A stretch of 13,204 bases of DNA, taken from assembly GCA_014796735.1 (NCBI GenBank), contig JAAVIG010000105.1, forward strand, positions 1 through 13,204, written 5' to 3'. The notes under the pieces are model-generated. The model worked only from the letters and a program-made list of their open reading frames with translations. It was not told the origin of the DNA and did no database searches. The translations under genes were made by a program, and so were the position numbers. The stretch comes from Oscillospiraceae bacterium. GTDB taxonomy: Bacteria > Bacillota > Clostridia > Oscillospirales > Ruminococcaceae. The first letter of the stretch is position 1, and every line of letters begins with the position of its first letter. Of this stretch, positions 1-6,554 are shown piece by piece.

Positions 1-25
1 AAAAGCCCCGATCTCCTATAAAATC

Positions 26-54
26 TACCGCCGAGAGATTTCGGCGGTATTTTT
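26..54 (+). terminator. Rho-independent terminator of an upstream gene
   Basis: A perfect 9-bp stem TACCGCCGA (26-34) / TCGGCGGTA (41-49) with a 6-nt loop is followed by a run of T (50-54). This is a classic intrinsic terminator reading rightwards. The gene it ends lies left of the window. The bases before the stem are only moderately A-rich, so it is unlikely to work well in the other direction. Confidence 0.85.
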
Positions 55-114
55 GTGCAGTTTGACGAAAAAATATTCTACCCAATTTACTCTGATAAAT
101 AACCTTGTTAATAA

Positions 115-128
115 TGTAATCCATTACA
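115..128. promoter_or_regulatory. Operator-like palindrome TGTAAT-CC-ATTACA
   Basis: The two 6-bp half-sites TGTAAT and ATTACA are perfect inverted copies separated by CC. The site lies about 165 bp upstream of the main -35 box, so it would suit an activator, an upstream repressor site, or a promoter belonging to an unseen gene. Its core TAATCCATTA recurs in inverted orientation at 5535-5544, just before the first permease gene. The cognate regulator is not in the window. Confidence 0.4.
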
Positions 129-158
129 CCCACTGATACAACATATTGTGGCGATTTC

Positions 159-187
159 GGGAATTTGGTTGACATATTTGGGAATTT
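159..187. repeat. Direct repeat of GGGAATTT, 21 bp apart
   Basis: GGGAATTT occurs at 159-166 and 180-187. The copies start exactly 21 bp apart, close to two helical turns, so both would present the same DNA face. This spacing is typical of tandem activator or response-regulator sites. It may be chance in AT-rich DNA. The second copy ends about 106 bp before the main -35 box. Confidence 0.25.
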
Positions 188-293
188 ACGGTTATTTTCT
201 GCCCAACGGACGGAGGGCGATCGCGGAAAGTGCGGTAATTTTTGTGGATAATGGAGACAAAATACTGAAAAATAAAAAATTTTTTATGAAAAC

Positions 294-322
294 TTGACAT
301 ATTGCACATACTTTGGTATAAT
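294..322 (+). promoter_or_regulatory. Consensus sigma-A promoter with extended -10
   Basis: TTGACA (294-299), a 17-bp spacer and TATAAT (317-322) match the housekeeping consensus perfectly. A TG at 314-315 adds an extended -10. The predicted transcription start is near 329. It reads into the ATPase gene at 482 and probably through the whole rightward operon. Such a strong core promoter in a catabolic-looking operon would normally need repression or attenuation. A small inverted repeat, ACCAA-GTGA-TTGGT (330-343), sits right at the predicted start and could be an operator or a 5' protective hairpin. Confidence 0.85.
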
Positions 323-328
323 TAAAAA

Positions 329-481
329 GACCAAGTGATTGGTATGTGTATTTTTATACCCAAAATTGTGAGAGCAAAGCGGAATGTCGCCGCAAAAGGC
401 TTTGAAAGGCAGCTTTGCCTGTTTTGCGTTTGTTTTGTGCATATTTTCAATTTCTTTGCGGGAAGGACGCTTGATTTACAT
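329..481 (+). other. About 150-nt 5' leader with alternative hairpins
   Basis: Between the predicted transcription start and the first gene there is no credible small coding region. Two mutually exclusive pairings are visible. GCAAAGC (374-380) can pair perfectly with GCTTTGC (412-418). Alternatively AGGCA (407-411) can pair with TGCCT (416-420), a short hairpin followed by a T-rich stretch (422-437). The layout resembles an antiterminator/terminator pair but the terminator stem is only 5 bp. I recognise no known riboswitch class here. Confidence 0.35.
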
Positions 482-1192
482 ATGTCTGTTATTTTAAAAG
501 CGGATAACGTTTCGAGACAGTTTGTCATAGGCGACGGAAGCGTCGTAAATGCCCTTACGGGGATAGACCTTGAGGTTGAGGGCGGACAGCTTGTGTGCCT
601 GCGCGGACGTTCCGGCTCGGGAAAAACGACGCTTATAAATATTCTGGGCGCTCTTGACAAGCCCGACAGCGGAAACGTTTTCTTTAATGAAAAAAACATC
701 ACCGAATTGAGCTCGGCGGAGTGCGACAGGCTCAGACGCCATGAAATGGCGTTCGTGTTCCAGTCGGTGGCTCTTATTTCCACTATGACCGCCTACGAAA
801 ACGTTGAGTTTGCTTTAAGGCTGGCGGGTGTGCCGCTTAAACAGCGAAGCGCGAGAGCTAAGGAGTGCCTTACTCAGGTGGGGCTTGAAAAAAGAATGTA
901 TCACCGCCCCGGCGAGCTGTCGGGCGGCGAGCAGCAGCGTGTGGCTATCGCGAGAGCGGTGTGCCACAGACCAAAGATAGTATTTGCCGACGAACCCACC
1001 GCGGCGTTGGATACCCCTACGGGTCTTGCGGTGCTTAAGCTTTTCCGTGAGCTGGTTCGGGATAACGATCTTACAATTGTAATGACTACGCATGACGAAA
1101 CGATGATGGAGCTGGCGGACGTGGTTTACGCTCTGGAAGACGGAAAGATAGCTTCCAAGGTGAAAAACGATATTGCGGCAGGCGGCAATTAA
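482..1192 (+). CDS. ABC transporter ATP-binding protein, LolD/MacB/FtsE type
   Basis: This 236-residue cytoplasmic nucleotide-binding subunit hydrolyses ATP to drive an ABC transporter. All motifs are intact: Walker A GRSGSGKT (42-49), Q-loop Gln94, signature LSGGE (146-150), Walker B IVFADE (166-171) with catalytic Glu171, and H-loop His204. Length and motif context match the LolD/MacB/FtsE group, which normally serves FtsX/MacB-like permeases for lipoproteins, peptides or antibiotics. It lacks the C-terminal regulatory domain of about 130 residues found in MalK/MsmX sugar ATPases. The frame is open 49 codons upstream to a GTG at 335, but that would lie about 6 nt from the predicted transcript start with no ribosome binding site. 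ATG 482 begins at the normal family N-terminus, and GGAAGG (461-466) lies upstream at a rather long spacing. It is first in the operon and probably pairs with the following ATPase. No FtsX-like permease follows, so its partner is unknown. Confidence 0.93.
   Translation: MSVILKADNVSRQFVIGDGSVVNALTGIDLEVEGGQLVCLRGRSGSGKTTLINILGALDKPDSGNVFFNEKNITELSSAECDRLRRHEMAFVFQSVALISTMTAYENVEFALRLAGVPLKQRSARAKECLTQVGLEKRMYHRPGELSGGEQQRVAIARAVCHRPKIVFADEPTAALDTPTGLAVLKLFRELVRDNDLTIVMTTHDETMMELADVVYALEDGKIASKVKNDIAAGGN
918..948 (+). repeat. 31-bp perfect direct repeat, copy 1 (ABC signature region)
   Basis: The DNA coding the SGGEQQRVAIA signature segment of the first ATPase is identical over 31 bases to 1708-1738 in the second ATPase. 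The two genes otherwise differ clearly, so shared protein sequence alone does not require identical synonymous codons. Codon bias or local gene conversion could explain it. Confidence 0.8.
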
Positions 1193-1244
1193 AACTGACG
1201 TTTGCAGTAAAGCCGATTAAATCCTGAAAGGAATAGTCATAATC

Positions 1245-2222
1245 ATGCCGAAAAACGTACTGCTTGCGCCTCCCGAAAACGTAATGGTAAGGTGCGAGAA
1301 TTTAGTTAAGATATACAAGACCGACGAGGTTGAGGTAATGGCGCTCCAGGGTCTTGACCTGACCGTTGAGCGGGGCGAGCTTATGGGGATCGTCGGCTCC
1401 TCCGGCTCGGGTAAATCCACCCTGCTCAATATGCTGGGCGGACTGGATAAGCCGTCGGCGGGAACATTGTTCGTTGACGGAAAGGATCTGCTGAAATTCG
1501 GCGACAAAGAGCTGATTACATATATGAGAGACACGGTGGGCTTCGTGTGGCAGAATAACGCCCGAAACCTTATACCGTACCTTACGGCAGTCCAGAATGT
1601 GGAGCTTCCCATGCTCCTCAAGGGCGTAAAAAACCGAAGAGAGCATGCGGAAAGACTGCTGGATATGGTGGGACTGTCGGCAAGAAAAAATTCCATGTTA
1701 GGACAGATGTCGGGCGGCGAGCAGCAGCGTGTGGCTATTGCGATAGCACTGTCAAACAATCCGCGGCTGCTTCTTGCGGACGAACCGACCGGCGCCGTGG
1801 ACACCAAGACCGCCGCAATGGTGCTGGACGTATTCAAGCGGCTGAACAAAGAGCTTGGGGTAACTATCATAATAGTTACTCACGACGTTAACCTGTCCAA
1901 ATCCATTGACCGTGTGGTATCTATCCGTGACGGCAAGACCGCCACTGAGATGATAAGAAAAGAGTCCCTTTCTCATATCGCTTCCTTCGGCGAGCTGTCC
2001 GAGGCGCAGAAGGCGGAGATAAACGCGGAGGGCGCGAGAGAAGAACTGGCGGTGCTGGATCGCGTGGGACGGCTTCAGCTCCCCAAGGAATACCTTTCCG
2101 CTTTGGGCATAAAGGGCGGAGACAAGGTAAGAGTGGAGCTTGAAGAGGACGCTATACTTATCAAGTCCCGCGAGGGTACTTCCAGAAAGCGATCCGAGGA
2201 TACCGACGGAGAAAGCGGCTGA
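1245..2222 (+). CDS. ABC ATP-binding protein (LolD/MacB type) with C-terminal AbrB-like domain
   Basis: This is a 325-residue ATPase, about 90 residues longer than usual for its group. Its ATPase motifs are complete: Walker A GSSGSGKS (51-58), Gln103, signature MSGGEQ (155-160), Walker B LLLADE (175-180) with Glu180, and His213. After a charged linker (about 235-265), residues 266-306 resemble a SpoVT/AbrB swapped-hairpin domain: VGRLQLPKEYLSALGIKGGD followed by a short strand and IKS. The G-R-x-x-x-P-K-E, L-G-I and G-D positions fit that family. AbrB-like domains dimerise and often bind DNA, so here it could dimerise or regulate the ATPase; that is inference. A highly charged tail ends the protein. 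ATG 1245 follows AAAGGA (1227-1232), 52 nt after the first ATPase gene, suggesting co-expression and possibly a heterodimer. Confidence 0.92.
   Translation: MPKNVLLAPPENVMVRCENLVKIYKTDEVEVMALQGLDLTVERGELMGIVGSSGSGKSTLLNMLGGLDKPSAGTLFVDGKDLLKFGDKELITYMRDTVGFVWQNNARNLIPYLTAVQNVELPMLLKGVKNRREHAERLLDMVGLSARKNSMLGQMSGGEQQRVAIAIALSNNPRLLLADEPTGAVDTKTAAMVLDVFKRLNKELGVTIIIVTHDVNLSKSIDRVVSIRDGKTATEMIRKESLSHIASFGELSEAQKAEINAEGAREELAVLDRVGRLQLPKEYLSALGIKGGDKVRVELEEDAILIKSREGTSRKRSEDTDGESG
1708..1738 (+). repeat. 31-bp perfect direct repeat, copy 2 (ABC signature region)
   Basis: This is identical to 918-948 and codes the same signature segment in the second ATPase. The copies are 790 bp apart in the same orientation. 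Recombination between them would fuse the two ATPase genes, but the spacing is not a multiple of three, so the product would be frameshifted. Confidence 0.8.
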
Positions 2223-2243
2223 TACCGATCTCGGATAAAAAAG

Positions 2244-2270
2244 AAGGTAAAGAGCTTGTCTGCTTACCTT
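2244..2270 (+). other. Intercistronic hairpin after the ATPase pair
   Basis: AAGGTAA (2244-2250) and TTACCTT (2264-2270) form a perfect 7-bp stem, with an inner AGC/GCT pairing in the loop. The following bases are GTGGTTTT, so the T-run is short and displaced. This may be a weak terminator or attenuator that lowers read-through from the ATPase genes into the binding-protein gene, or only a stability element. Confidence 0.35.
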
Positions 2271-2310
2271 GTGGTTTTCATCATTTCCCGCAATACGGAA
2301 GCTTATTCGG

Positions 2311-2355
2311 CGCAATTTGCGAAAAATAACTTTCCTTTATAAACGACACAGTCGT
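2311..2355 (+). promoter_or_regulatory. Possible internal promoter with two inverted repeats
   Basis: In the 208-nt gap before the binding-protein gene, TTGCGA (2317-2322) and TATAAA (2338-2343) form a sub-consensus promoter with a short 15-bp spacer. The -35 box lies at the end of the palindrome CGCAA-T-TTGCG (2311-2321). The predicted start lies in the inverted repeat ACGAC-ACA-GTCGT (2343-2355). Separate, stronger transcription of binding-protein genes is common, but the promoter match is weak. Confidence 0.25.
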
Positions 2356-2430
2356 GTGATAGACTTAAGCCGTTATGCTATTCAGGTGTACGGCGCAGAA
2401 CAAAATTCATCAAGAAAGGTGGATAATATT

Positions 2431-5376
2431 TTGGCAAGTTTGAACATCAAGCTGAAAAAGGCGGTTGCATGCGTAACGGCAGCGAGCATGCTGTTCGGAA
2501 CGCCCGTTTATGCCGAGGGCGGCAGCAGCTCTTCCTCCGGTACGTCAAACGGCGGCTCCACGCTGAACGAATCGCTGGTTGCGGGCTTATCCCGCGAAGA
2601 TACCTATTCGAGCTACCTCAAATCTCACGCGGACGCGGCTCATCCCAAACAGCCGGTCGTGATCAATGCTAAGGATTACGTTTCCGTTTCCGCCGACGCA
2701 AACGGAGAAGAGCCCGCGATCGAGGTCAAGGAGTATGAGGGAGAACAGGACGCTTTAGTCTGGACAAATCACGGCGGCGTTATTGACTACGAGTTTGACG
2801 TATCAGAAACGGGTCTTTACAACCTTGAGATGTTTTATTACACCATTTCGGGCAACAATACCGTTATCGAGGTAGCCATGCAGATCGACGGCGAATACCC
2901 TTTCTCCGCCGCCAAGACCTTTTCTTTGGATCGCTGCTGGAAAGACGAATCGGCGATCGGCAAGGACATACGCGACAACGATGTGCGCCCCGGACAGACC
3001 GAGTACGACATGTGGGTAACATACCCGATAAAGGATAAGGAGGGCTTGTTCAACGAACCCTACTTCTTCTATCTCGAGGCGGGAAAGCATACCCTGACCG
3101 TAACGGGCATCAAGTGCAACATCGCTTTAAAGTCCATCACCTTCAAGAATTACGACGAGGTTCCTCAGTATACGGTTCCCTCTCAGTCGGAGCTGGATTC
3201 CACTCCCGCTCTTACCGACGAGAATGTTATAGGTACGCATACCGTTTTGGTACAGGGCGAGAACAATCTTTACAAGACCGCTTCCACCCTTTATGCTACC
3301 AGCGACCGTACCGAAAGCCTGACGAGCCCCTCGCATCCCACAAAGCAGCGTTACAACACAGTGGGTCAGGAAACATGGAATAAGGCGACGCAGGCTATCA
3401 CATGGGAGTTCAGCGTTCCCAACGACGGCTTCTATACCTTCAGCTTCAAGGCAAGACAAAACATAATGAGAGGCTTCTTCTCAAACCGCCGCGTATCTAT
3501 TGACGGCGCGGTGCCCAATCAGTATTACGACGATGTTATGTTCCCTTACAGCAATAACTGGTATAATCAGGGCATAACCGATGAAAACGGAAACGATGTT
3601 TACGTTTACCTTACCGCAGGAAAGCACACCATTACCATGGAAGCGATCCCCGGCGACATCGGTGAGATTATGCAGAACCTTGACGACATTGTATACGAGC
3701 TGAACTACTATTACAGACGTATTCTTATGATCACGGGTCCCAAGCCCGATGAATACACCGACTATTATGTAGATACGGCTATCCCCAACCTTCTGGACGA
3801 ATTCCAGAGACTTATGGATTCCCTTTACGAGGAAAAGGCCAAGATAGAAAAACTGGGTACAGGTTCCGAGGCTTCAACTCTTGAAACAATGGCAGTGGTG
3901 CTTTACCGCTGTATCGACGAGCCCGACGACATTCCCGTTACCGCCAGCACGTTAAAGGACTACATCTCCTCACTGTCCGCATGGATGCGCGACTACCGCG
4001 ATCAGCCGCTGGAGCTTGACTATATCGAGGTACATACCGTTCACGAGGAACCCTCGAGAGCAAGGGGCAACTTCTGGGAAAATCTTGTGTTCGGCTTCCA
4101 GGCGTTTATCGGCTCCTTCTTTGAGGACTACAATACCCTTTCCGAAAACGCCAATGAGACCGCTCTTAACGTTTGGGTAGGCTTGGCGCGTGATCAGGCT
4201 ATGGCGATCAAGGCGCAGGTTGACAGTGATTTCAACGTAAATTACGAGGGTGTTACCGCTTCCATAAACTTAGTTGTCGGCGGTATCCTCGAAGCCACCT
4301 TAGCGGGCAAGGGACCCGAGATCGCTTTGTTTATAGGCGGCGACTTTCCCATTCAGCTGGCAGCGAGAGACCTTTTGGTAGACCTTACCAAATTCCCCGA
4401 TTATCAGGAGGTCGTAAAACGTTTCGCGCCCAGCATCACGACATTGTATGCATATAACGGCGGAGTTTACGGACTTCCAATTTCGCAGACCTTCCCCATG
4501 ATGTTCTACCGCACCGATATTCTGGGTGAGCTCAACATAACCGAGCCTCCCGAAACATGGAATGAGCTGATCGACATGATAAGCATATTCCAGCGTTCCT
4601 ATCTTGACGTGGGTCTTACAACTCCCGCAGCTGTAACAAGCAGCTCGGTATTTGACGCGGGCGATACTTTCGTAATGCTGATGCTTCAGAGAGGTCTGAA
4701 TATTTACAACGACGACCTGACCAAGACAACCTACGATCAGGAATCAAGTCTCGAAGCGTTTGAAATGTGGACGGATTTCTACAACGTTTACGCTCTTGAT
4801 CAGACCTTTGATGCGTTCAGCCGTTTCAGAACAGGTGAAATGCCGATCGTTATTCAAGGCTACACCTTCTACAACCAGCTTTCAGTTTCCGCTCCCGAGA
4901 TCAAGGGACTTTGGGACTTCACTTTGGTACCCGGTACCGAAAGAGAAGACGGAACGATAGATCATACCGCCAACTCCTCCACCTCGGGCGCGCTGATCTT
5001 CACAAAGGTTTCCAACCAGAACGCGGCTTGGGAATTCATCAAGTGGTTCACCTCCACCGACGTACAGGTCGAATACGGCAGAACCATTGAAGCTCTCTTA
5101 GGTCCTTTGGGACGTTTCGACACCGCAAACCTCGAAGCGATCCAGCAGCTGCCTTGGTCTACCTCCGAAATGAACAAGATCACGGCTCAGATGAATCAGA
5201 CCAACGAGGTTCCCATTATCCCCGCCTCCTACGCTACCACCCGTCACACCAAGAACGCGTTCAGAGCGGTAGTAAACGAGGGCTCCAATGCCAGATATGC
5301 TTTAACCAGCTATAACCGTGACATTAACATGGAAATCGAAAGAAAGAACGAAGAGCTTTCTACCTTCGGGCACTAA
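2431..5376 (+). CDS. Large secreted ABC solute-binding protein with two N-terminal carbohydrate-binding-like domains
   Basis: This 981-residue protein is about twice the size of a usual sugar-binding protein. A signal peptide (1-28, K-rich start, hydrophobic core, VYA cleavage site) is followed by a Ser/Gly linker. Two similar beta-rich modules follow at about 74-242 and 268-436. Each ends with a matching strand, YLEAGKHTLTV or YLTAGKHTITM, and they resemble CBM6/CBM35-type jelly rolls. A helical linker (about 437-577) leads to a SBP_bac_1-type domain (about 578-981) with the family pattern of LNVWVG start, VYGLP, PETWNELI and AWEFIKWF. There is no lipobox at the cleavage site and no C-terminal anchor, which is odd for a Gram-positive binding protein. 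The frame is open back to TTG 2269, but TTG 2431 has AAAGGTGG (2415-2422) 8 nt before it and begins exactly at the signal peptide. It likely delivers a carbohydrate ligand to the adjacent permeases. Confidence 0.88.
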   Translation: MASLNIKLKKAVACVTAASMLFGTPVYAEGGSSSSSGTSNGGSTLNESLVAGLSREDTYSSYLKSHADAAHPKQPVVINAKDYVSVSADANGEEPAIEVKEYEGEQDALVWTNHGGVIDYEFDVSETGLYNLEMFYYTISGNNTVIEVAMQIDGEYPFSAAKTFSLDRCWKDESAIGKDIRDNDVRPGQTEYDMWVTYPIKDKEGLFNEPYFFYLEAGKHTLTVTGIKCNIALKSITFKNYDEVPQYTVPSQSELDSTPALTDENVIGTHTVLVQGENNLYKTASTLYATSDRTESLTSPSHPTKQRYNTVGQETWNKATQAITWEFSVPNDGFYTFSFKARQNIMRGFFSNRRVSIDGAVPNQYYDDVMFPYSNNWYNQGITDENGNDVYVYLTAGKHTITMEAIPGDIGEIMQNLDDIVYELNYYYRRILMITGPKPDEYTDYYVDTAIPNLLDEFQRLMDSLYEEKAKIEKLGTGSEASTLETMAVVLYRCIDEPDDIPVTASTLKDYISSLSAWMRDYRDQPLELDYIEVHTVHEEPSRARGNFWENLVFGFQAFIGSFFEDYNTLSENANETALNVWVGLARDQAMAIKAQVDSDFNVNYEGVTASINLVVGGILEATLAGKGPEIALFIGGDFPIQLAARDLLVDLTKFPDYQEVVKRFAPSITTLYAYNGGVYGLPISQTFPMMFYRTDILGELNITEPPETWNELIDMISIFQRSYLDVGLTTPAAVTSSSVFDAGDTFVMLMLQRGLNIYNDDLTKTTYDQESSLEAFEMWTDFYNVYALDQTFDAFSRFRTGEMPIVIQGYTFYNQLSVSAPEIKGLWDFTLVPGTEREDGTIDHTANSSTSGALIFTKVSNQNAAWEFIKWFTSTDVQVEYGRTIEALLGPLGRFDTANLEAIQQLPWSTSEMNKITAQMNQTNEVPIIPASYATTRHTKNAFRAVVNEGSNARYALTSYNRDINMEIERKNEELSTFGH

Positions 5377-5392
5377 GCTTTGAAGCCCGAGC

Positions 5393-5425
5393 CGCCTGTC
5401 ACACGGCTGCCCTGAGCCGCAGGCG
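5393..5425 (+). other. GC-rich intercistronic hairpin after the binding-protein gene
   Basis: CGCCTG (5393-5398) pairs with CAGGCG (5420-5425), enclosing CGGCT (5404-5408) / AGCCG (5415-5419). An alternative stem AGCCG (5390-5394) / CGGCT (5404-5408) competes, and TCGGGC (5366-5371) / GCCCGA (5385-5390) forms a hairpin over the stop codon. There is no T-run, so this is not a normal terminator. It most likely protects the 3' end of the binding-protein message so that it is more abundant than the permease message, as known for malE-malF type gaps. The rest of the 194-nt gap is A-rich with no gene. Confidence 0.5.
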
Positions 5426-5534
5426 AGAGGGTCGGTTTCGCAGCGGCCGTACCGAGGCAGACCAAAAGATGTCGGCAAAAGCGAAAACCAAACGGTAAAT
5501 TCAAAAACCCAAAACGCTAATCCCGCAGTTTTAA

Positions 5535-5544
5535 TAATGGATTA
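5535..5544 (-). promoter_or_regulatory. Inverted copy of the TAATCCATTA motif
   Basis: Read on the minus strand this is TAATCCATTA, identical to 117-126 in the operon control region. Both copies are preceded by ATAAT one or two bases away. It lies 13 bp before the AGGAGG ribosome binding site of the first permease. It may be a binding site for a shared regulator. It could also affect translation, since TAATA (5532-5536) can pair with TATTA (5546-5550) just upstream of the ribosome binding site. Confidence 0.35.
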
Positions 5545-5570
5545 GTATTATACAGCGAGGAGGAATTTGA

Positions 5571-6512
5571 TTGGCAGCAAAAGCAAACACGGAGATACTC
5601 CATTTCGAGGACAATAAGTTCCGTTATACTCTCCGTGAAATGAAACGCAGCAGAGGTCTTTACCTGCTGATGGCACCGTTCTTTATCCTATTTACGATCT
5701 TTACCATTGTACCCGTTGTTCTGTCGCTTCCCATAGGCTTCACCAACTTCAACATGGTACAGTTCCCCCAGTGGGTAGGCCTTGATAACTTCTACACTCT
5801 GTTTCTGGAGGATGAGGTTTTCTTAAAGGCTATACAGAACACGCTGGTATTCGCCATAGTTACGGGTCCCATAAGCTACGTGCTTTGTTTTATACTTGCG
5901 TGGCTTATCAACGAAATGCCCGGCGCGTTAAAGACGATATTTACATTTATCTATTACGCTCCTACCCTTGCGGGTAACATTTACACCACATGGCAGCTCA
6001 TTTTCTCGGGCGATACCTACGGTATAGCAAACGCTTACCTTATAAAGCTGGGTATTTTTAACGGCGCGAGACAGTGGCTCACCGACGCAAACTATATTTT
6101 CGGCGTTGTAATCGTCGTTCAGCTCTGGATGTCTCTCGGCGCGGGCTTCCTTTCGCTCAGAGCGGGTCTTCAGGGTATTCCCCGTGACCGTTACGAGGCG
6201 GCTGCCGTTGAAGGCGTCAAGAACCGTATGCAGGAGCTGCTTATGGTAACGGTACCCGCTATGGGACCTCAGATGCTGTTTGCGGCGGTAATGCAGATAG
6301 TATCCTCATTCACTGCGGGCGACGTGGGACGTTTCCTTACGGCGTTCCCCTCCACCGACTACGCGGCGCATACGATCATGACGCACGCCTATGACTACGG
6401 CTCAATCAGATATGAAATGGGCTACGCTTCGGCAATATGCTTCGTTTTGTTCGCGGTAATGCTTTTGGCGAACTGGGGCATCAAGAAGCTGTTGGGCCGA
6501 TATTTGGACTAA
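5571..6512 (+). CDS. Sugar ABC transporter permease, MalF/UgpA type
   Basis: This 313-residue inner-membrane subunit of a CUT1-type sugar importer has six predicted membrane segments at roughly 28-52, 90-112, 122-142, 176-198, 232-250 and 285-303. The cytoplasmic EAA loop is at 209-229 (EAAAVEG followed by a VP end) and is the docking site for the ATPase. It lacks the large extracellular loop of enterobacterial MalF, as usual in Gram-positives. A TTG start at 5571 is supported by a strong AGGAGG (5558-5563) seven bases upstream; no better in-frame start is near. It forms the channel with the MalG-type protein that follows, and the large binding protein just before it is the obvious ligand donor. 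The ligand cannot be named from sequence. Confidence 0.95.
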   Translation: MAAKANTEILHFEDNKFRYTLREMKRSRGLYLLMAPFFILFTIFTIVPVVLSLPIGFTNFNMVQFPQWVGLDNFYTLFLEDEVFLKAIQNTLVFAIVTGPISYVLCFILAWLINEMPGALKTIFTFIYYAPTLAGNIYTTWQLIFSGDTYGIANAYLIKLGIFNGARQWLTDANYIFGVVIVVQLWMSLGAGFLSLRAGLQGIPRDRYEAAAVEGVKNRMQELLMVTVPAMGPQMLFAAVMQIVSSFTAGDVGRFLTAFPSTDYAAHTIMTHAYDYGSIRYEMGYASAICFVLFAVMLLANWGIKKLLGRYLD

Positions 6513-6554
6513 GCTTGTTTATCCCCATTACAATAAATTGAAAGGACGGTAGTC

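Larger units (their letters stand above)
55..293. other. AT-rich intergenic control region, no gene
   Basis: No convincing coding sequence lies between the upstream terminator and the main promoter. The only open frame here (124-309, minus strand) has no ribosome binding site and no recognisable protein features. The stretch holds a 14-bp palindrome (115-128), a spaced direct repeat (159-187) and a second TTGACATATT sequence (169-178). That last sequence copies the first ten bases of the main promoter's -35 box but has no good -10 box after it. The length and density of symmetrical elements suggest a regulated control region. Confidence 0.6.

Noticed and set aside
280..300. Possible CcpA (cre) site overlapping the -35 box
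   Set aside because: The best alignment to the cre consensus has at least three mismatches including the central CG, so I do not call it.
124..309. 61-codon minus-strand open frame in the control region
   Set aside because: It has no ribosome binding site, overlaps the main promoter and has an AT-driven composition.
335..481. 49-codon N-terminal extension of the first ATPase from GTG 335
   Set aside because: It would start about 6 nt after the predicted transcription start with no ribosome binding site, and the added residues do not belong to the ABC family. ATG 482 fits the family N-terminus.
322..783. 153-codon minus-strand open frame
   Set aside because: It is antisense to the first ATPase gene and the leader, with no family features or supporting ribosome binding site.
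1217..1870. 217-codon minus-strand open frame
   Set aside because: It lies opposite the second ATPase gene, has Ser/Pro-rich shadow composition and no recognisable domain.
2269..2430. 54-codon extension of the binding protein from TTG 2269
   Set aside because: The extension would bury the signal peptide. TTG 2431 has a well-placed AGGTGG site and starts exactly at the signal peptide.
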